From positions 15,831,930 through 15,895,929 of the forward strand of contig CM034549.1 of assembly GCA_020055645.1 (NCBI GenBank): a stretch of 64,000 nucleotides of DNA. The letters run 5' to 3'. Below, piece by piece: positions 42,063 to 55,900 of this stretch. This stretch comes from Tomocerus qinae. Taxonomy: Eukaryota; Arthropoda; Collembola; Entomobryomorpha; Tomoceridae. The position numbers and the translations under genes are program-made. Each line of letters opens with the position of its first letter. The stretch's first letter is position 1. The notes beneath the pieces are model-generated. The model searched no databases. It saw nothing but the letters and a program-made list of their open reading frames with translations, and had not been told where the DNA came from.

Positions 42063-44916
42063 ACCTTACAATAACAATGTGTTTAACCCCCAAAACTTAT
42101 AATAACCATATCTGTTAATACCAGAATCCAATGTTTGGGAATATAAATAATTGAAAGTGTAACAGTTGTAATTCCCATTTTGATTTTCTTCATTTTACAA
42201 TCAGGTGTTGGCTAGTAGGTGAGTAGTGATTATCCTGCATTAATGTTAGTTTCTGAAAGAAATATCTAATAATTGAGACAATCATTATATTTCGGTCAGT
42301 CCAAAATACTGTGAAGAGTGGTTGTGGTATTCAGAAAATCATATTTTACAGAAATTATCGTTTTCGTAGCCGAAAATTGGTCTATTTTCCGTTGTTTGGT
42401 TTTAATGGTGAAGTTCCAGTTTCAGTGAGTGCAACTCTATGCAAATTAGCTGTGAAAAGAACAATCTTTTTTAACAGTAGTAACGCAGAATCTGATCAGT
42501 TTACATGTAGATAAATATGTTTGAATTGTAAACGGGACTTTTCCGACATTTCTTATCAATTTAATGTTTTGAGTGAACGTGATGCAGACAATATTTCCAC
42601 AGTATAATTACAAGGTAGCCCGAAAAAGTCATCATTGTAGGTCATGCTGAACATTGAACTCGAAATGCTTAAGTAAAGAAAAGTTGGTTTGTCTGTTAGA
42701 AAACACTTGTACGATAAAATATTTCTGCTGTATTTAGCGAGTTTAATTTGCCTTTGTTTTTACTCCGTCATTGCATTGTCTTAATTGTGTAATGATACGG
42801 AGAAAATTGTTTTGCCTCTGGTCTTGAATTGCATTGCGTATAGTGCATACCATACCTACTACTTTGACGAAAAGTGGAGAAATATGGAACTCTACGCCGG
42901 AGCAATTGAACTTAATTCCAGATGACTGTTGTCTCAAGTTGATATGATGACATGACATGAAATGAAATGAGTGGTTAGGGCGAAATCAAAGAGCAAAGAC
43001 CTTTGATATTTGCAAAGTAGAGATACTTACATGAATTCTGTGTGTTCTGTTTTTTTCTCTAGTGTTTTAGCAGAATTACTATTGCACGAACGAATGAAGC
43101 CTAACTAGCATAATGTTAGGAGTCTAAGGAAAGGAAAATTGAAAGTGATTTAACTTAATGTCAATCCAAGTCAAGTCCTGAGATTACTGAGAATACTATA
43201 CGAAAAACTTAGAGCAACTTGTGTCTGATATCTATTGAAGCAGTAAAGTATACCAGATGATTGCTAAAAGAACAGAAACAGAGCAGAGTACTTAAGTATA
43301 TTTGAAGTCATTGTCTGTTGTGGCATTTTAAGTACATAGTAACATAAGATCAAAGTATTTTGATGTTATTGTAAGAAAACGAGCTAGAATTTGTCAGAAA
43401 ACGGGCATAGCCCAACCTAACGTTAAACAAACAAATAATAAGGAACTGTTTCTAAAATATCTTGTTACACTATAGCAAGAAATGCACAACCACAAGTAAA
43501 GTGTGCAAAGCAGTTAGCGATGGGATGTTGAGTTGATATAATACAATATGATTGATCGATTCAATGATTAAGATGATTGATTGACTTAACAACGTATAAC
43601 CCTCTGTTTTTATACTCTTTACAGTGTACAAAGAAAAAGGATCGAAATTTGTGGTAGGCAAGACAGAAAAGCTAGAGCAAATATCATTGGGATCGTATAT
43701 TGTGTATGTTCATGTCAATTACATAGGAGTACGTGTATCATTATGATTATTACAGATAAGTAGAACTTATATCTAGTCTGTAATAAAATCCCCTAATACT
43801 CTGTACGTGTACTCTACTAAGTTGATATAGGCAAAAGATTTGAGACTGCCACGACAATTAGTTGGACATGAGATAGTGGATTAAAGTTTGCAAATTGCTG
43901 CCAGTCTCACTCTTGCACCATTCCGAACATATCCAGTTTGTTCCTTAAAACAGAAGATCTCTTAGATGATCCGCAACCAATTTGCAATTGTGTGTGCTGT
44001 ATAAAGTCTGACGTATTTGTCTTGTCTTATCTTGTCGGATTCAATCGCACTCCAACCAAATCAAAGGAAAGTTAAGCAAAGCACGTCACAGCAAGTGCCA
44101 AACTAAACTAGAAGAGAGAAACGATTGTAGATGAGACGATAGACAAGTTTTGCTTTTATTATGTTGTTTTAACGTACAGTACACAGATTCTTCAGTCTGC
44201 ATAGTGGAGTGGAATGATTTATTTCTCCTGTGTGGACGTCTCAAAGTCTTAAACCAAATCATTATTTGGGAATCTGTGTGTGGGTTGCCATTTTCAACAT
44301 TTTTCAACATGTATCTCCTACCATGACATGTTAGGGATTTGGTGTTGTTTGTGTTATGCAGTCTACAGGATATTAGAATGTGATCCATTACAAAATATTA
44401 ACTACTAAACTTTTTCTACAACCACATATAAATTGTAATAAAAGTTTTTATTCACATTCATTACATTACCAGACGCTAGACGGGACATAATAATGCGAAA
44501 ACATTATAGTACTAAAGGCGATTTAAAAATTGTATTTACCTTGTACGTAATGAAATAAAGGGATCTGTATTACCAACTGCCGTCAGGTCAGTTTAGTACG
44601 TGTTTTTACCTACTTCGTGTTTGTAAACGAGGTCTACCTGCATATTAATCTTAATACTGGTGTTTCAGTAATCATAATAAACAATAAAATTATTTTGTGC
44701 TATTAACCATCTTTTTCCAACGTGCTGTGTCTAGTGTTTGTTGTGTCTGTAAGTTCTTAAATGTATTCAAGAGCAGTATAAATAACATAACGTGACGTGA
44801 CTGATCTTGAATTAAAGTCTCACAATCATAGACAGAAATCTAATGGTGAGTTAAGAACATTTTATTAGCAGCTGGAAGAATATTTACAAACCTAGATTAT
44901 CAAGCAGCATAACTAG
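42063..44916. other. Non-coding stretch
   Basis: No supported gene. A minus-strand ATG frame at 42743-42958 (71 codons) has a fairly ordinary amino-acid mix but no splice context or family match. A minus frame at 44086-44388 looks like chance. Confidence 0.45.
44777..44784 (+). promoter_or_regulatory. TATA-like box before the 44.9-kb exon
   Basis: TATAAATA about 150 bases ahead of the ATG at 44929. In DNA this AT-rich such octamers are common, so this is weak. Confidence 0.15.
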
Positions 44917-44928
44917 GAAATTATAATA

Positions 44929-45092
44929 ATGATGAGAGGAGCCATGTTCGGTGATGATGATTCGCTGTTGGAATACACGGAAGCGGTCTTGGCTTATGAT
45001 CTTCGTCGAAAAGTGTACAACAGTGAAGGTCGGCTGACTGACCCTTATGCTCACTTTTTGTGCCGCTCACGTGCCTACAGACTTCGAAAATG
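44929..45092 (+). CDS. First coding exon of an unknown small protein
   Basis: Starts ATGATG at 44929, with a better Kozak context at the third ATG (GCCATG, 44944). An in-frame TAG lies just upstream at 44914. The exon is distinctly GC-richer than its flanks and encodes FGDDDSLLEYTEAVLAYDLR followed by RKVYNSEGRLTDPYAHFLCR and SRAYRLRKW. The mix of charged and aromatic residues is gene-like. It ends at AAAATG|GTTTGT in phase 2. COQ5 exon 6 uses a similar gtttg donor. If the donor is not used, translation runs 24 more residues into a hydrophobic, AT-rich tail and stops at 45166. I do not recognise the family. Two downstream acceptors fit its phase (46640 and 59049). Confidence 0.45.
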
Positions 45093-46639
45093 GTTTGTTG
45101 AATTAAATCTCATTGTTTCCCCTATTTTATACGCATACTTTTATGTCTATATAATAATACGCACTTAAACTGCTATGTTACGCTATGTGCTTAATGATTC
45201 CCAAATGTTTCCTATATTTTGCTAACTGTATGGATGCACGACTATAATTAAGTATTTTAAAAAAGGAGATTCATTTTCAGAGCGTCTATTTTCTTATAAG
45301 TGTATCTTACCTAATGGGCATCTCATCTGTTAACAATTGTTTCGTCATTAAAAGCAATAAGGAAGATTGGATTGAATTACAGATACACACATAATAGATT
45401 CGGATTTAATCGAATGGGATAGGGAAACATCACTTTGAATTAAATTAAATGTTTATAAGGAGATGTTATGTCTTGCCTTGTTTTATCTTCCTCCAGAAGA
45501 ATCAGTTACATTACTTTACTTTACATATAGATCGAGCATCAGCTATCAAATCAAGTTCAACTGCTTGTATTTTATGTGTAGTGCATTGTCTGGACTGTTG
45601 TGGTCAGACAATAAGATGGGATGCGTAGAATTAAATGAAACTATTAAATTACGTTCGAACGCAGTGCAATGTGGAAGTATGTAGATTGTAGTAGCTACTG
45701 CTATATTCCTGGTTTTGATTTCAATTAGTTGCACATCCCACGCAAGAGCCAAGCCAAACGAAACGAAACCACGAGCATACCACACCAAGACAGCAGTCTA
45801 ATCCAAGGCATGCCAAAACAAATCAACCAAAAGAAACCGAGACGAAAATTCCTTCTTGAATTCTTCTTCTAAATAAGTGCACCCAGTTGGTAAATGATAG
45901 AGCATGCTCTACCAATCTAATATACATATGAAATGTAATTCGGCTAATGCAAGAAGTTTATCTTCCTTAAGATTCTTCCTTAGAGATAATAACTATATAT
46001 CTATATAAGACAGAGTATTTATTCAATTTACTGTATACATCTTGCTCATCTTCCTCATTTCTTATTACACACTCATAAAACGTACGCTTCCTTCCCTAAT
46101 AATATCATGTAATCAGGTAATGCAAGAAATGCAGTAGGAAAAACTACTTTCTTACGGTACGCCCACTTTAAATTTTTTGCCTCATTGAACATTTAGTTTT
46201 GAATGGTTGAGTACACTATGAGCAGAATTCCATTAATGCTCTTTTACTGATAGGATCTCCCTGATTGTTTTGCTCTGTATCTATGATTTAAGGTTTAGGT
46301 ATGTGTAAAATGAATTAAACTACTGAGCTGCAGCTGTGGCTCACTTCAACTACAATACTACTACTCATATCAAATCAGTTTGTGGTTCGGCTGATGCTGA
46401 CGAGCATTTAAGCATCCATCTGGGGAATTATTCTGATTTCAAATCCATTACCATCCAAATGGATTCTAACATAAGGATGCATATCTGTTTTCGTTTAAGA
46501 TTTTACTACGCACCAGGTAAATCGTCTTAAGAAAGGAATCCTTTAGTTTCAATCAGACAAGACACATGTTCATGCATGCACATACATAGAATACGGTTTT
46601 AGTTACCTTCCGGTGTTTTGTTTTCTTATTTTTGTCTAG
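45093..46639. other. Intron or spacer, no gene supported
   Basis: AT-rich after the donor at 45093. A minus-strand frame at 45546-45788 opens with GTG and lacks support. Confidence 0.4.
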
Positions 46640-46791
46640 GCCAAGTCTCAATGTGGGTCTGATCTGTTTCGCTTCGGTTACTTCTTCTCGGCTTGACGTA
46701 CACTCTCTGCCTTTGACTTCGGCTCAGCCAGACAAAACTAGATTCAATTCAATTTGTTGTGCTCTCTCGCTACATCTAATAATTCAAAGTA
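46640..46791 (+). CDS. Candidate alternative exon of the 44.9-kb gene
   Basis: It follows one of the best acceptors in the window (gttttcttatttttgtctag|). It fits the phase-2 exit of the 44929-45092 exon, completing a tryptophan codon and continuing PSLNVGLICFASVTSSRLDV and onward. A GTA|GTAAGA donor could end it at 46791. Without that donor it reads to a TAG near 46913. The first 110 bases are GC-rich and gene-like and the rest is less so. In phase 0 it would instead add 18 residues and stop. No family recognised. Confidence 0.25.
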
Positions 46792-46919
46792 GTAAGAGAA
46801 AAACCGATTGTGAACTGCACTCAATTGTATTCCAATACCATTGTCTCTTTATCACTCTGCCTAAATACTATTTACGTACTTTGTACTTTAGTATGCACGT
46901 ACCCTTTATGTAGACTAAC

Positions 46920-49900
46920 AGAGCTGACACTTATTCCTACCTTTTAAACGGTTTTTACTCTACGTGCATTCTATACAAACCTAATTAAATGCTTTGAAAT
47001 TCAATCCAATATAAACTGGCGGCATTTCTTTTACTTTACATTTCATAGCTGTAGCTATTCTCATTGCATTATTGCTCTGTTAACAGTGTTAGTGTATTTG
47101 ATGCACTGAGCAATTAGAATTAGAACCATAAAACAAGACTCTTGTACACATCACAAGTAAATTGTGGCGTAATTTTTATTTATTCCTGTAGTCCAATCTG
47201 AAGAATTATCTATATCTGCAAACAAACTTCGTTGTACGCAATTGTTAGAAACTGTGTTTACCTTTTCGCATACGAGATAAAACTCATGATACTCCTTGAT
47301 GACAATAATATAAATGTAATGTACTAATTTTCATAATGTCCGTTTACTGCTGTGATAAATAAATAGGCAGAATAATATTTGAATATACTGATGTCAAAGA
47401 ATACAAACTTTATGTATGAATGTGCTTTATAGTACTTATAATGTAATATTTAAAAGTGATTAGAAGGGGATGATCTAATTTATTTCAGTGGTATAATGTA
47501 ATTTAACAAAACAAATGACAAACGGAATTTTCCTATAATTTTTGGTGCAATATATTTTCTTATTATCATTTGCAGATTTACAATAAATATATTGCTAATA
47601 GTCTAATGTTTTGCTACAGTCAATGTCTCCTTAACTTTGTATTACATGTGTTCGTAATTAACATTAAGGGACATACAATTTTACTTGCATCACTTACCTA
47701 GGAGTGTATAGCAATTAATACTATCGTAATGCAAAGTAGTGTGAAATAGCGTTGTACAGATGTTTATCATTAGATTTGAAAGTTTGACTATACGGATGAC
47801 ATAACTATTTCATCTAATTATAATTGTAAAAAAGGAGGTAGGGTTGATAAGTTGACGTAATATTCATTTAGTGTAAAAATGCACGGGAAAATAGATGACA
47901 GATTAGTATGAGAAAGAAAACGTGGAGAATACTGTTGTAATAATGTAAGTGAAAACTGTGAAGGGCCGTTACTAATTGTAAGTATAGGTATAAAATGTAC
48001 GCACAACAATTTCATGCGAATAAAGTAAAACATTAAGGAGATTCTGATGACAGTTAATGATACGAAGAATTTCGTTGTTGAATTTTACGACACATCCTGC
48101 CATCCTGTTTTTTCTTGAGCAAGTGATCAGTCCACATTTAAGATTTGTAATGTGTTTGGTTCTGTAGTACATAAGTGCTGCAATAATGATACTTTGTCAT
48201 ATTATGTAGTGCTTAGCTTTTGGTAGACAACTGCGGACGAGGTTTTAATTAAAGCAAAACACAAGGCCAAACGAAAACATGGTGAGAACGTGAAGGATTT
48301 AAAAATTGTAGTACTGCTATGTGTGCAAGTAATAATAAATTTGCTACTGTGCACAGGATTAACAATAACCTTAATCAAGTTCCACCGGATTTTTAAAATT
48401 AATTAACAGTTTGACGGTACATTTATACGCATTTAGTGTGGTCTGCAGTATTTATATAGTTTGCATGTGTATATAGCATTCATGGAGAGTATGGCAATTT
48501 AAATAACAGTCAAGGCAAGTGTGAGTGAAACATTTAGTACATAGTTCTGTCCGTCGTACACAGACATGAGATAAAACAGAATAAAAATAAGAACCTGCTA
48601 GACAGTTGTATTTGCAGAAAATAAAGCAAAGTATAGCTACAATAAGTAAACTTCATGCAATTTACTATGAAAATGAATATTTTGCTGAGTACCTATATAA
48701 AGTTCAGTATTATAGCCAAGAATAATAAATTGCATTTAAGTTAGCTACTCTTTGTCCTTATTACTGTACTGTGGTTGTAATAATTGTCAAAAGCTCACCT
48801 CGAGCGCGGAGCAAGTCCTGTTGTTTTCTTTAAAAGTTATATTATTCCCGAGCAGAACGATAGAAGGTACGTACTGTAAAAAGATTATAAGTATATAACA
48901 CTTGAGGTGGATAGAGGTACCCAATGCACATATAAGCAATGCATTTACATACGTATGTGTATGTATATTCTCTTATTATGATTACCGTAGCAGTAAGTAA
49001 TTGTAATCAGCAACAATAAGTGCGGGAATTCATCCTCTTTTCTCATGACAGGAGACAACAAGAAAACACTATATACATAACGTGGATTGGACTGTTATTT
49101 TATATGCTATCACTTACGTGGTCTGGTTGGCGAGGGCACTAGAATACTAGAACTATCATTTACTACACAATATCTCCTGTAATCTGTATAAAGTACTACT
49201 TACTGATATGTGTTAAGGTGCATATGCCATATACTACGCAGGTATATGATAAATTCTTGGTGTTTGTATGAATATAGTAAAATGTACAGGAAATTTAGCG
49301 AGCAGTAATGAATATGACTTTGATGAGAACTCTATATCATAATTATTATTATTAAAATCCTGCATAATAGGTAAAAGGTTCAAATATTCATTGTGATGTA
49401 TACTGGTAATAATACTATTTATTCAATTGTGTATCTGTTAGTAGTATGTGTATGTATTTAGCTACGTTGTGTTGATGGGATGTGATGAATGTGTTATTGC
49501 AAACCAAAAGACATCTTGTTGCATTATATACTTCACATTACCACTGCAGCGGCAGAACAGTTATTCCGCTGAGATCTACTTATGTAAACGACATATATAA
49601 TTATAAGTTAATACCTCTCATATACATATATCAGTTTAAAAACCAACTATTAAATAATGCTAACTACAGAATGTGGTTAACAACTAAGGATTGAATGCAA
49701 TTTTGTAATTTTTTCTGCTGACAATAGTATTACTTTCAAAAGTTTCAGAAGCCAAGAAAAAACAGGCAGGTCAGCTTGTTCTGTTACTTATGTGATTCTC
49801 TATTTATTACAAAGTGCAGTTCACGCCCCAATATTTACGGCAAACCTTGTTCCTGTATTTACAAGCAAAATAATAACATACACTAGTATCCTAAATATAA

Positions 49901-52900
49901 TATTACATAAGCTATCCATGTAAAATGGTAAATATACTTGTAACTAATATTTGCAACGTCCTATTTGAATGTACAACATATTTCTAACAAGTTGGAGAAC
50001 GAAAAACCTAAATATGAATAATACATAGATATTTACTCTGTACAAAATAAAAAGTCATTGGAACTCAGTTACAAATAAACTAAATTTAAATACAATTTCT
50101 ACTTGTTAAGTTTCACATTATGTAAGAGTAGATGAATTTCACATTAGATGAACTTAGAATGTCTGCTCATGCAGTACAATTTTTAATTTATACTAAGCTT
50201 ATTCATATAACTCAGTTTTCTATAGTAATTTAGTACGCCATGTCATATTGATATGCATCTTAAGCTGAACTTTATAATACTTGAGTAATATCAAAGAAAT
50301 GCCGATGCAATGGAAAGAGGTTGTGCCATTGCATTTTGCTAAATGAGAAATCAGTTGCAGTTTTTCTTCTTGTTAAACATATAATTATATATACTTAAAT
50401 TTAAAAGCATGGTATTGTATAACCTGCAATTGTATTCTATACTACAGTAAGGTGCATTCATACATAAATGTCTGTAAATATTTAGCGGAGGTATTTACAT
50501 GGAATAGAGATAAATTAAAGTAGATCCAATGAGAGATAACTGAATAGAAATGTGTATGCTAAAAGTAGGAGCTTTCGTTCTTTGGATTAGCATTATTTAT
50601 TTACGGCATCACTACTATATTTCATCATGTTGTCCAAGTAAACAACAGTAAACAATTTATAACTTGATGAATACAGGAGATAAGCCACGTTCATCATTCT
50701 GACAAACATATGTGGGATATGTCGTCATAATTAACTATACAACAAAGAACATAATACAAAATCTGTTTGGGGAAAATCTAAGTTTTTTAATATCCGTGTA
50801 TGAACATTTGTAATTACATAGATTACTGTTGGCATATTATTTTGTGTAAATACAAAAATAATCTCATATGATTAACTTGCAGTAGTACTAGGAAAATAAA
50901 AATCAAGGTTTAGGCAATAAGTTTAATACAAGTAAGGATTCTGCCCTTGCCTTGTTTTTACTTCAATACATATTTCACGTTTCGTTAACTATTAACTTCA
51001 CGAGACTCCTGTTTAAAAAAGATGAGATGATAACACTTAATTATTAGTGGTGACTATCTAGCGAGTAGAGGCTTTCTTTGAAATTCGTGTTAAGTTACGG
51101 ACAAGTTGATTTTTTATGCTTAATACTTTTTGCACTTATGATTTTCTACTAGATTCCTTCTTTGTGTCTTATTATTACACAAATACATCAATGTTAAGGT
51201 AGAAATGACGTAAAACGATTATTAAGGTAGCTACTCTGCTATGTTATTTGGAATTCTTTATAGACTAAAAAACTACTCAATTTTGTATAAATAAATATTT
51301 AATATGTTTATCTAATAAGTATTAAAACTACCAAAGCAAATTTTCTGCAGAGAGGAAATATAATTTTTTCTCGTTTCGTCGTGGGTATGTTATGTTCCGC
51401 GGCAAGACGAGTTACTTCGTAGTAGTAGGTGCCGTTGTATTTCCATGTTATAAATAAGCAATAAAGTACGCTAATAGGTAGAAACATTTATTACACGAAG
51501 GTAAGTCAAGATAAGTGATGTCAAGTTGGGGAATTTTCATGTCTAGAGGTTTTTAAGATGTTGTATGTTGAATGATTTGGCTTGTTAAGTTAGCCGTATG
51601 GCAGGAGATGACTTACAACTTTTCTTGTTATTTTTACTCGTAACTCTAAAGTGTATGTAGTTGGGAGGTTAGTTTGAAGTAAGAAGGTAAAGGAAGGTGT
51701 GCCTATTTCCATATTATCATCATCATTATGCAATTTTCTTTAGATTTTTTTTATTTTCCTTTCTCTCTCACACGCAGTTATTCATTCATTTCTATTTCTA
51801 GTGTGTTGTGCTATTGTGTTCAATGTTCAAGGTGGCAGACTTATTAGATTACTACATATTAGGTTATGGTTTATGTGAATTTAGACTTATACGTAAAGAG
51901 GAATTTGTTTGTTCATTTGGTAATGGTAAGTAACGATCTGTCAAGGGTCAGAGTAGTATTACTCATATGGTTGCTTCGCCTACTAGTATACTACTGCTAT
52001 ACCCAACTTGACTACCTAACCTAAGTGACTTATCGTTAAGTTAGTTAAGTCCAGTCCGGCCTTTTACAGAATAAATGTACAAGTTTTCTTTGGCTCGCCA
52101 GCCATATTATTACTTCATTTGTAGATTCCAAATTCAAATAGAATCTAGTGTAACGCACAATGTTACTTACCTTGCCTTGTTACTTTACATTGGCTTTGCA
52201 CTTTACATATGACAATAAAATGTGTGGATTCCACGATACCATGCCAGCTTAGAACCAAACTGGGAACAAACAGCCTCGTCTTGTCTTGTAGATTTGATAG
52301 AGAAGGTGTTTAGTTAGTGTAAATTAGTTTTTTAATACTCAGGGAAATGAAATGTCGAGAGCAGCCTTACGGATGACAAATAAATTTCTATACAAACTGT
52401 AGCATCTAGTGCAGAGTAGGACAGAAACTTGGAATGTCATTTCATTAGTACTAATGATGATGGAAAGGCTGCTGTAGTATTTGTGGTCTAGTTTAAGTAC
52501 TTCTGTATTAATGTAACCTAGTCTGGCCTCGTCAACGTCGTGTATATGAATTCAGAACTTTACTAGTCCTCGTGCTACACAGAAGTTTTGTTCTTCACAC
52601 TAATGTCCTATTTACTTATTTGCACACACTTCTGACTGAAAATATTCCAATGATAAATTAAGGTTTTGAGTGGGTCGTGGGTGAACGGAGTGAGAGATTA
52701 TTTTGGTGTTGATGCTGAGTTTCTCACATGCATCTTCCAAAAACTAACTAAAGTACCTACTATTATCATGATTGTGAGTAGGTTAGCTGTACATGTTTTT
52801 CCTTGTGACAAATTAGGGGTTGGCATGTCTAAGTAAGTAATGAATGATCCAAGAGGAATATATAACTGTAATAGTATATAAACATATGCATATAATTCAT

Positions 52901-55900
52901 AAATACAGACATTTATCTGATATATCACATATTTATGCATACGTGACTAATGAGGATATTAAAGGTCATTTTTCTGGCAGTGCTCTCCCAAAATGAAGTA
53001 TAGTGTGGAAATATTCACCTTTATCTTTCATATATTCATATATCAACTTAGAATACAATGCATCTTACAGACAGGTCTTTTAAAATTATGTAATAGTGTG
53101 TAAGTACAGTAAAAGAATGCACTTTTGCACACATTAAACTCTTCCAAATGCAGTAAATTGCTGTAAGGAAAACATAACTGCTACTCTCAAACAGTTGCTA
53201 ACGAAAGGAACTTTAATTCGTTATGTGTATCACATTGTTACACTTACGTATATGCATGTATTTTGAGTGTAGAGGGTCAATTCACTCATCCTGTGTTGTT
53301 TATCCAAAAGCGAAGCTGATGAAAACCAATGCAAAGTTTGACATTAATTTATCGTAAACAATTCGCCCAAGCCAGGAGTGAGTAGAGATATGTGTGGGGG
53401 TTAGTGGCCTGGCTGGTTAAATGTTTTGTTCTGCTCTAAGGATTCAAATGGAATGGATTTTTATCTGACATGGCCTTTTAGAAGTAAACTCCAATAAATT
53501 ACTTTTGTTTGGTAGGTAGCTAAGTTTCATCAACAGCTCTGAGCATAAACGAATGCAAAAGAGAGGTGGAGTGTTGGAGGTGCCCGCATTTGATTTCATT
53601 TTATTCTTTTTTTCTCACTGATTAAATTACAGGAGTGGAATACGTAATGATATGGAGCTCATTATGAATTAGATTATGCCTAGTAAGCTTCATACTACAC
53701 TTTACACTATCCTCATCTGTCTAGTGTAAGTGTAAATTAATTCTATGCAATTTACAACCCAAGGCTACTATCATAATAGCCAGCTGCTCAGCTTGCATAC
53801 GAATTTGCTAAGTGCATGTCAATTTCAATTGGATCTTTTCTCAAATGGAGATAAGTACTCTATGCAGTTTTATTTAAGTTTACTATGTACCTATTTATAT
53901 GCATATTTCTTATTGTTCGTTACCAAAAGTATTGACTCAAAGGGCGTTTCTCTAATAGGAAGTTTGTATAACTAAGCGGTTGACATTCGACAGTCGTGAA
54001 ACGGAAAGGTTGACTTTTTTATTGAAACAATAAGTCTTTGTAATGTAATAATCATAAACATTTGTCAATCTCAAATGTTTACTTTACTCAAGTATGTTCT
54101 GAATCTGAAGTATGTTTTTGTTCTTTAATTAGACTTGATATTTTTCTGTTGCATATACAAACGAATAAATCCCTCTGCATGTGTCTGTGATTATTAGACT
54201 TTAGACCTTGGGCTTTTCAGCACTGGCTTCTAGTCATGTCACTTCTTGTATACCACTCATAACTTTGTAAGTACCAACCGCAGAATTACTCATGACTACT
54301 AAATTGACTGTCATCAGCAATTAGATAGCTATAGCAGAGGTGAAGGTAAACAAAGCAATATAAAACAAGGTAATTTAACAAGAAACTTTTTCCTCGTCAT
54401 GTTTAGAATACCGACACTCACTCGTTACCAATTGCAATAGCAGTATTAAGCACTATGGAAAGTAACTAATTATAGTACATAACTAAACAACTAATACATA
54501 CCTAAGTATAAAATAGTTATTAGCCATTCTACAGTTAATTACCATATAGTGCGGGTAGAACCAAAGCGGAGGTTCATCTTTCCTTATGACTTGTCTCGCC
54601 TTGCCTGTCACATCACTCAATCGTCAATAGCTTCATGTTCACCACGAACCAACGCAAAACCAGCTTGACGTAAATAAAGTATTCTCTTTGCAATAACAAA
54701 GAGTTTCTATGCTCTGCACACACTTTGCAAGTATACACTTTATAGTCAACACATGCAAATGCATTGTTATTATATCCACACTATTTCTCTATTTAGCTAT
54801 GCATCTGCATGGAAATATTGTTTTTTCACTTATTGTTAGGTATATTGCTTCCTACGCACTTAATATTACATTTATATTAGATATAACCACGTTCCTAGAA
54901 GTAATAGCCAATTATTTACTTTAGAAACAGCACACGTAGGTATATTGTGCTTAAAGTATTAACCTGCCTGACAGAAAAGTAGAGTCTTCAATTTTTAAAT
55001 TATTCCGTGTACAGTCTCTACGTACTTACATTATCTATGTTTTGATAATTTGCTTAAGCCCACTTGAGATAGAGGAGGAATACCTTGACGTGACAATGGC
55101 AATGGCAGTTTTTGAAGAAGGTTAACTGATTTCAGTCGAGTGGTTGATTTCAGTCAGGAATACTGATAAGATAGTAGAAAATAGTCAACAGAAAATGCAA
55201 ATTATCAATGTGATTCGCACCTGCGAAAGATGAGATCAGTCAGTACACTTATGAACAGGGAATGTGTACACAGTGGGATAAAAACATAATAGGTAGTGCA
55301 CACAATGGTTTTCATTTTTTATCTCCATTTCTGAAATCATTTTGTGGAAGTGAGTCATCATTTCACAGAATATTGGCTTTTTTACGCTGTGCACTAGTAC
55401 TATTTAATTACGTGTTGACTTACAATCGGATTCATTCTGCATATTCTTTGTGAAAACATGTATGCGGTTTGTGCTAATATTATTTAGCAAATAAAGTAAT
55501 AACAGATTTGTTATGCAGACTATACTTGTGTGTATGGAGTGATATTAATTTTACGTGGTTTGTCCGCATAATAATCAAGTTGAGTGAATTCCGCATAAAA
55601 GAAGCTTAACCTTGTTTCATAGCATTCCCTTTTCCAACGTTATTGATGTGGCTGGTTGAAAGAACTGCTCCTTAAGTTCCATCACTCTCTGTAGAGTCCA
55701 TTACATGTCATGTCAGAGAGGAGTTCAACCCAAAGCCAATCGAACCCAGCCCAAATAATTTCTGTCAGCCAGGCGTTGACATCACCATCAAATTATTATG
55801 CTTAGTCCTAATACAAAAGGTTTCCATCCTCAGATGTGTTTTGGGCATGGCGTATTTGAAGTTTTGAATGTACAGATTAAATTCACATGTACCCAAGTTT

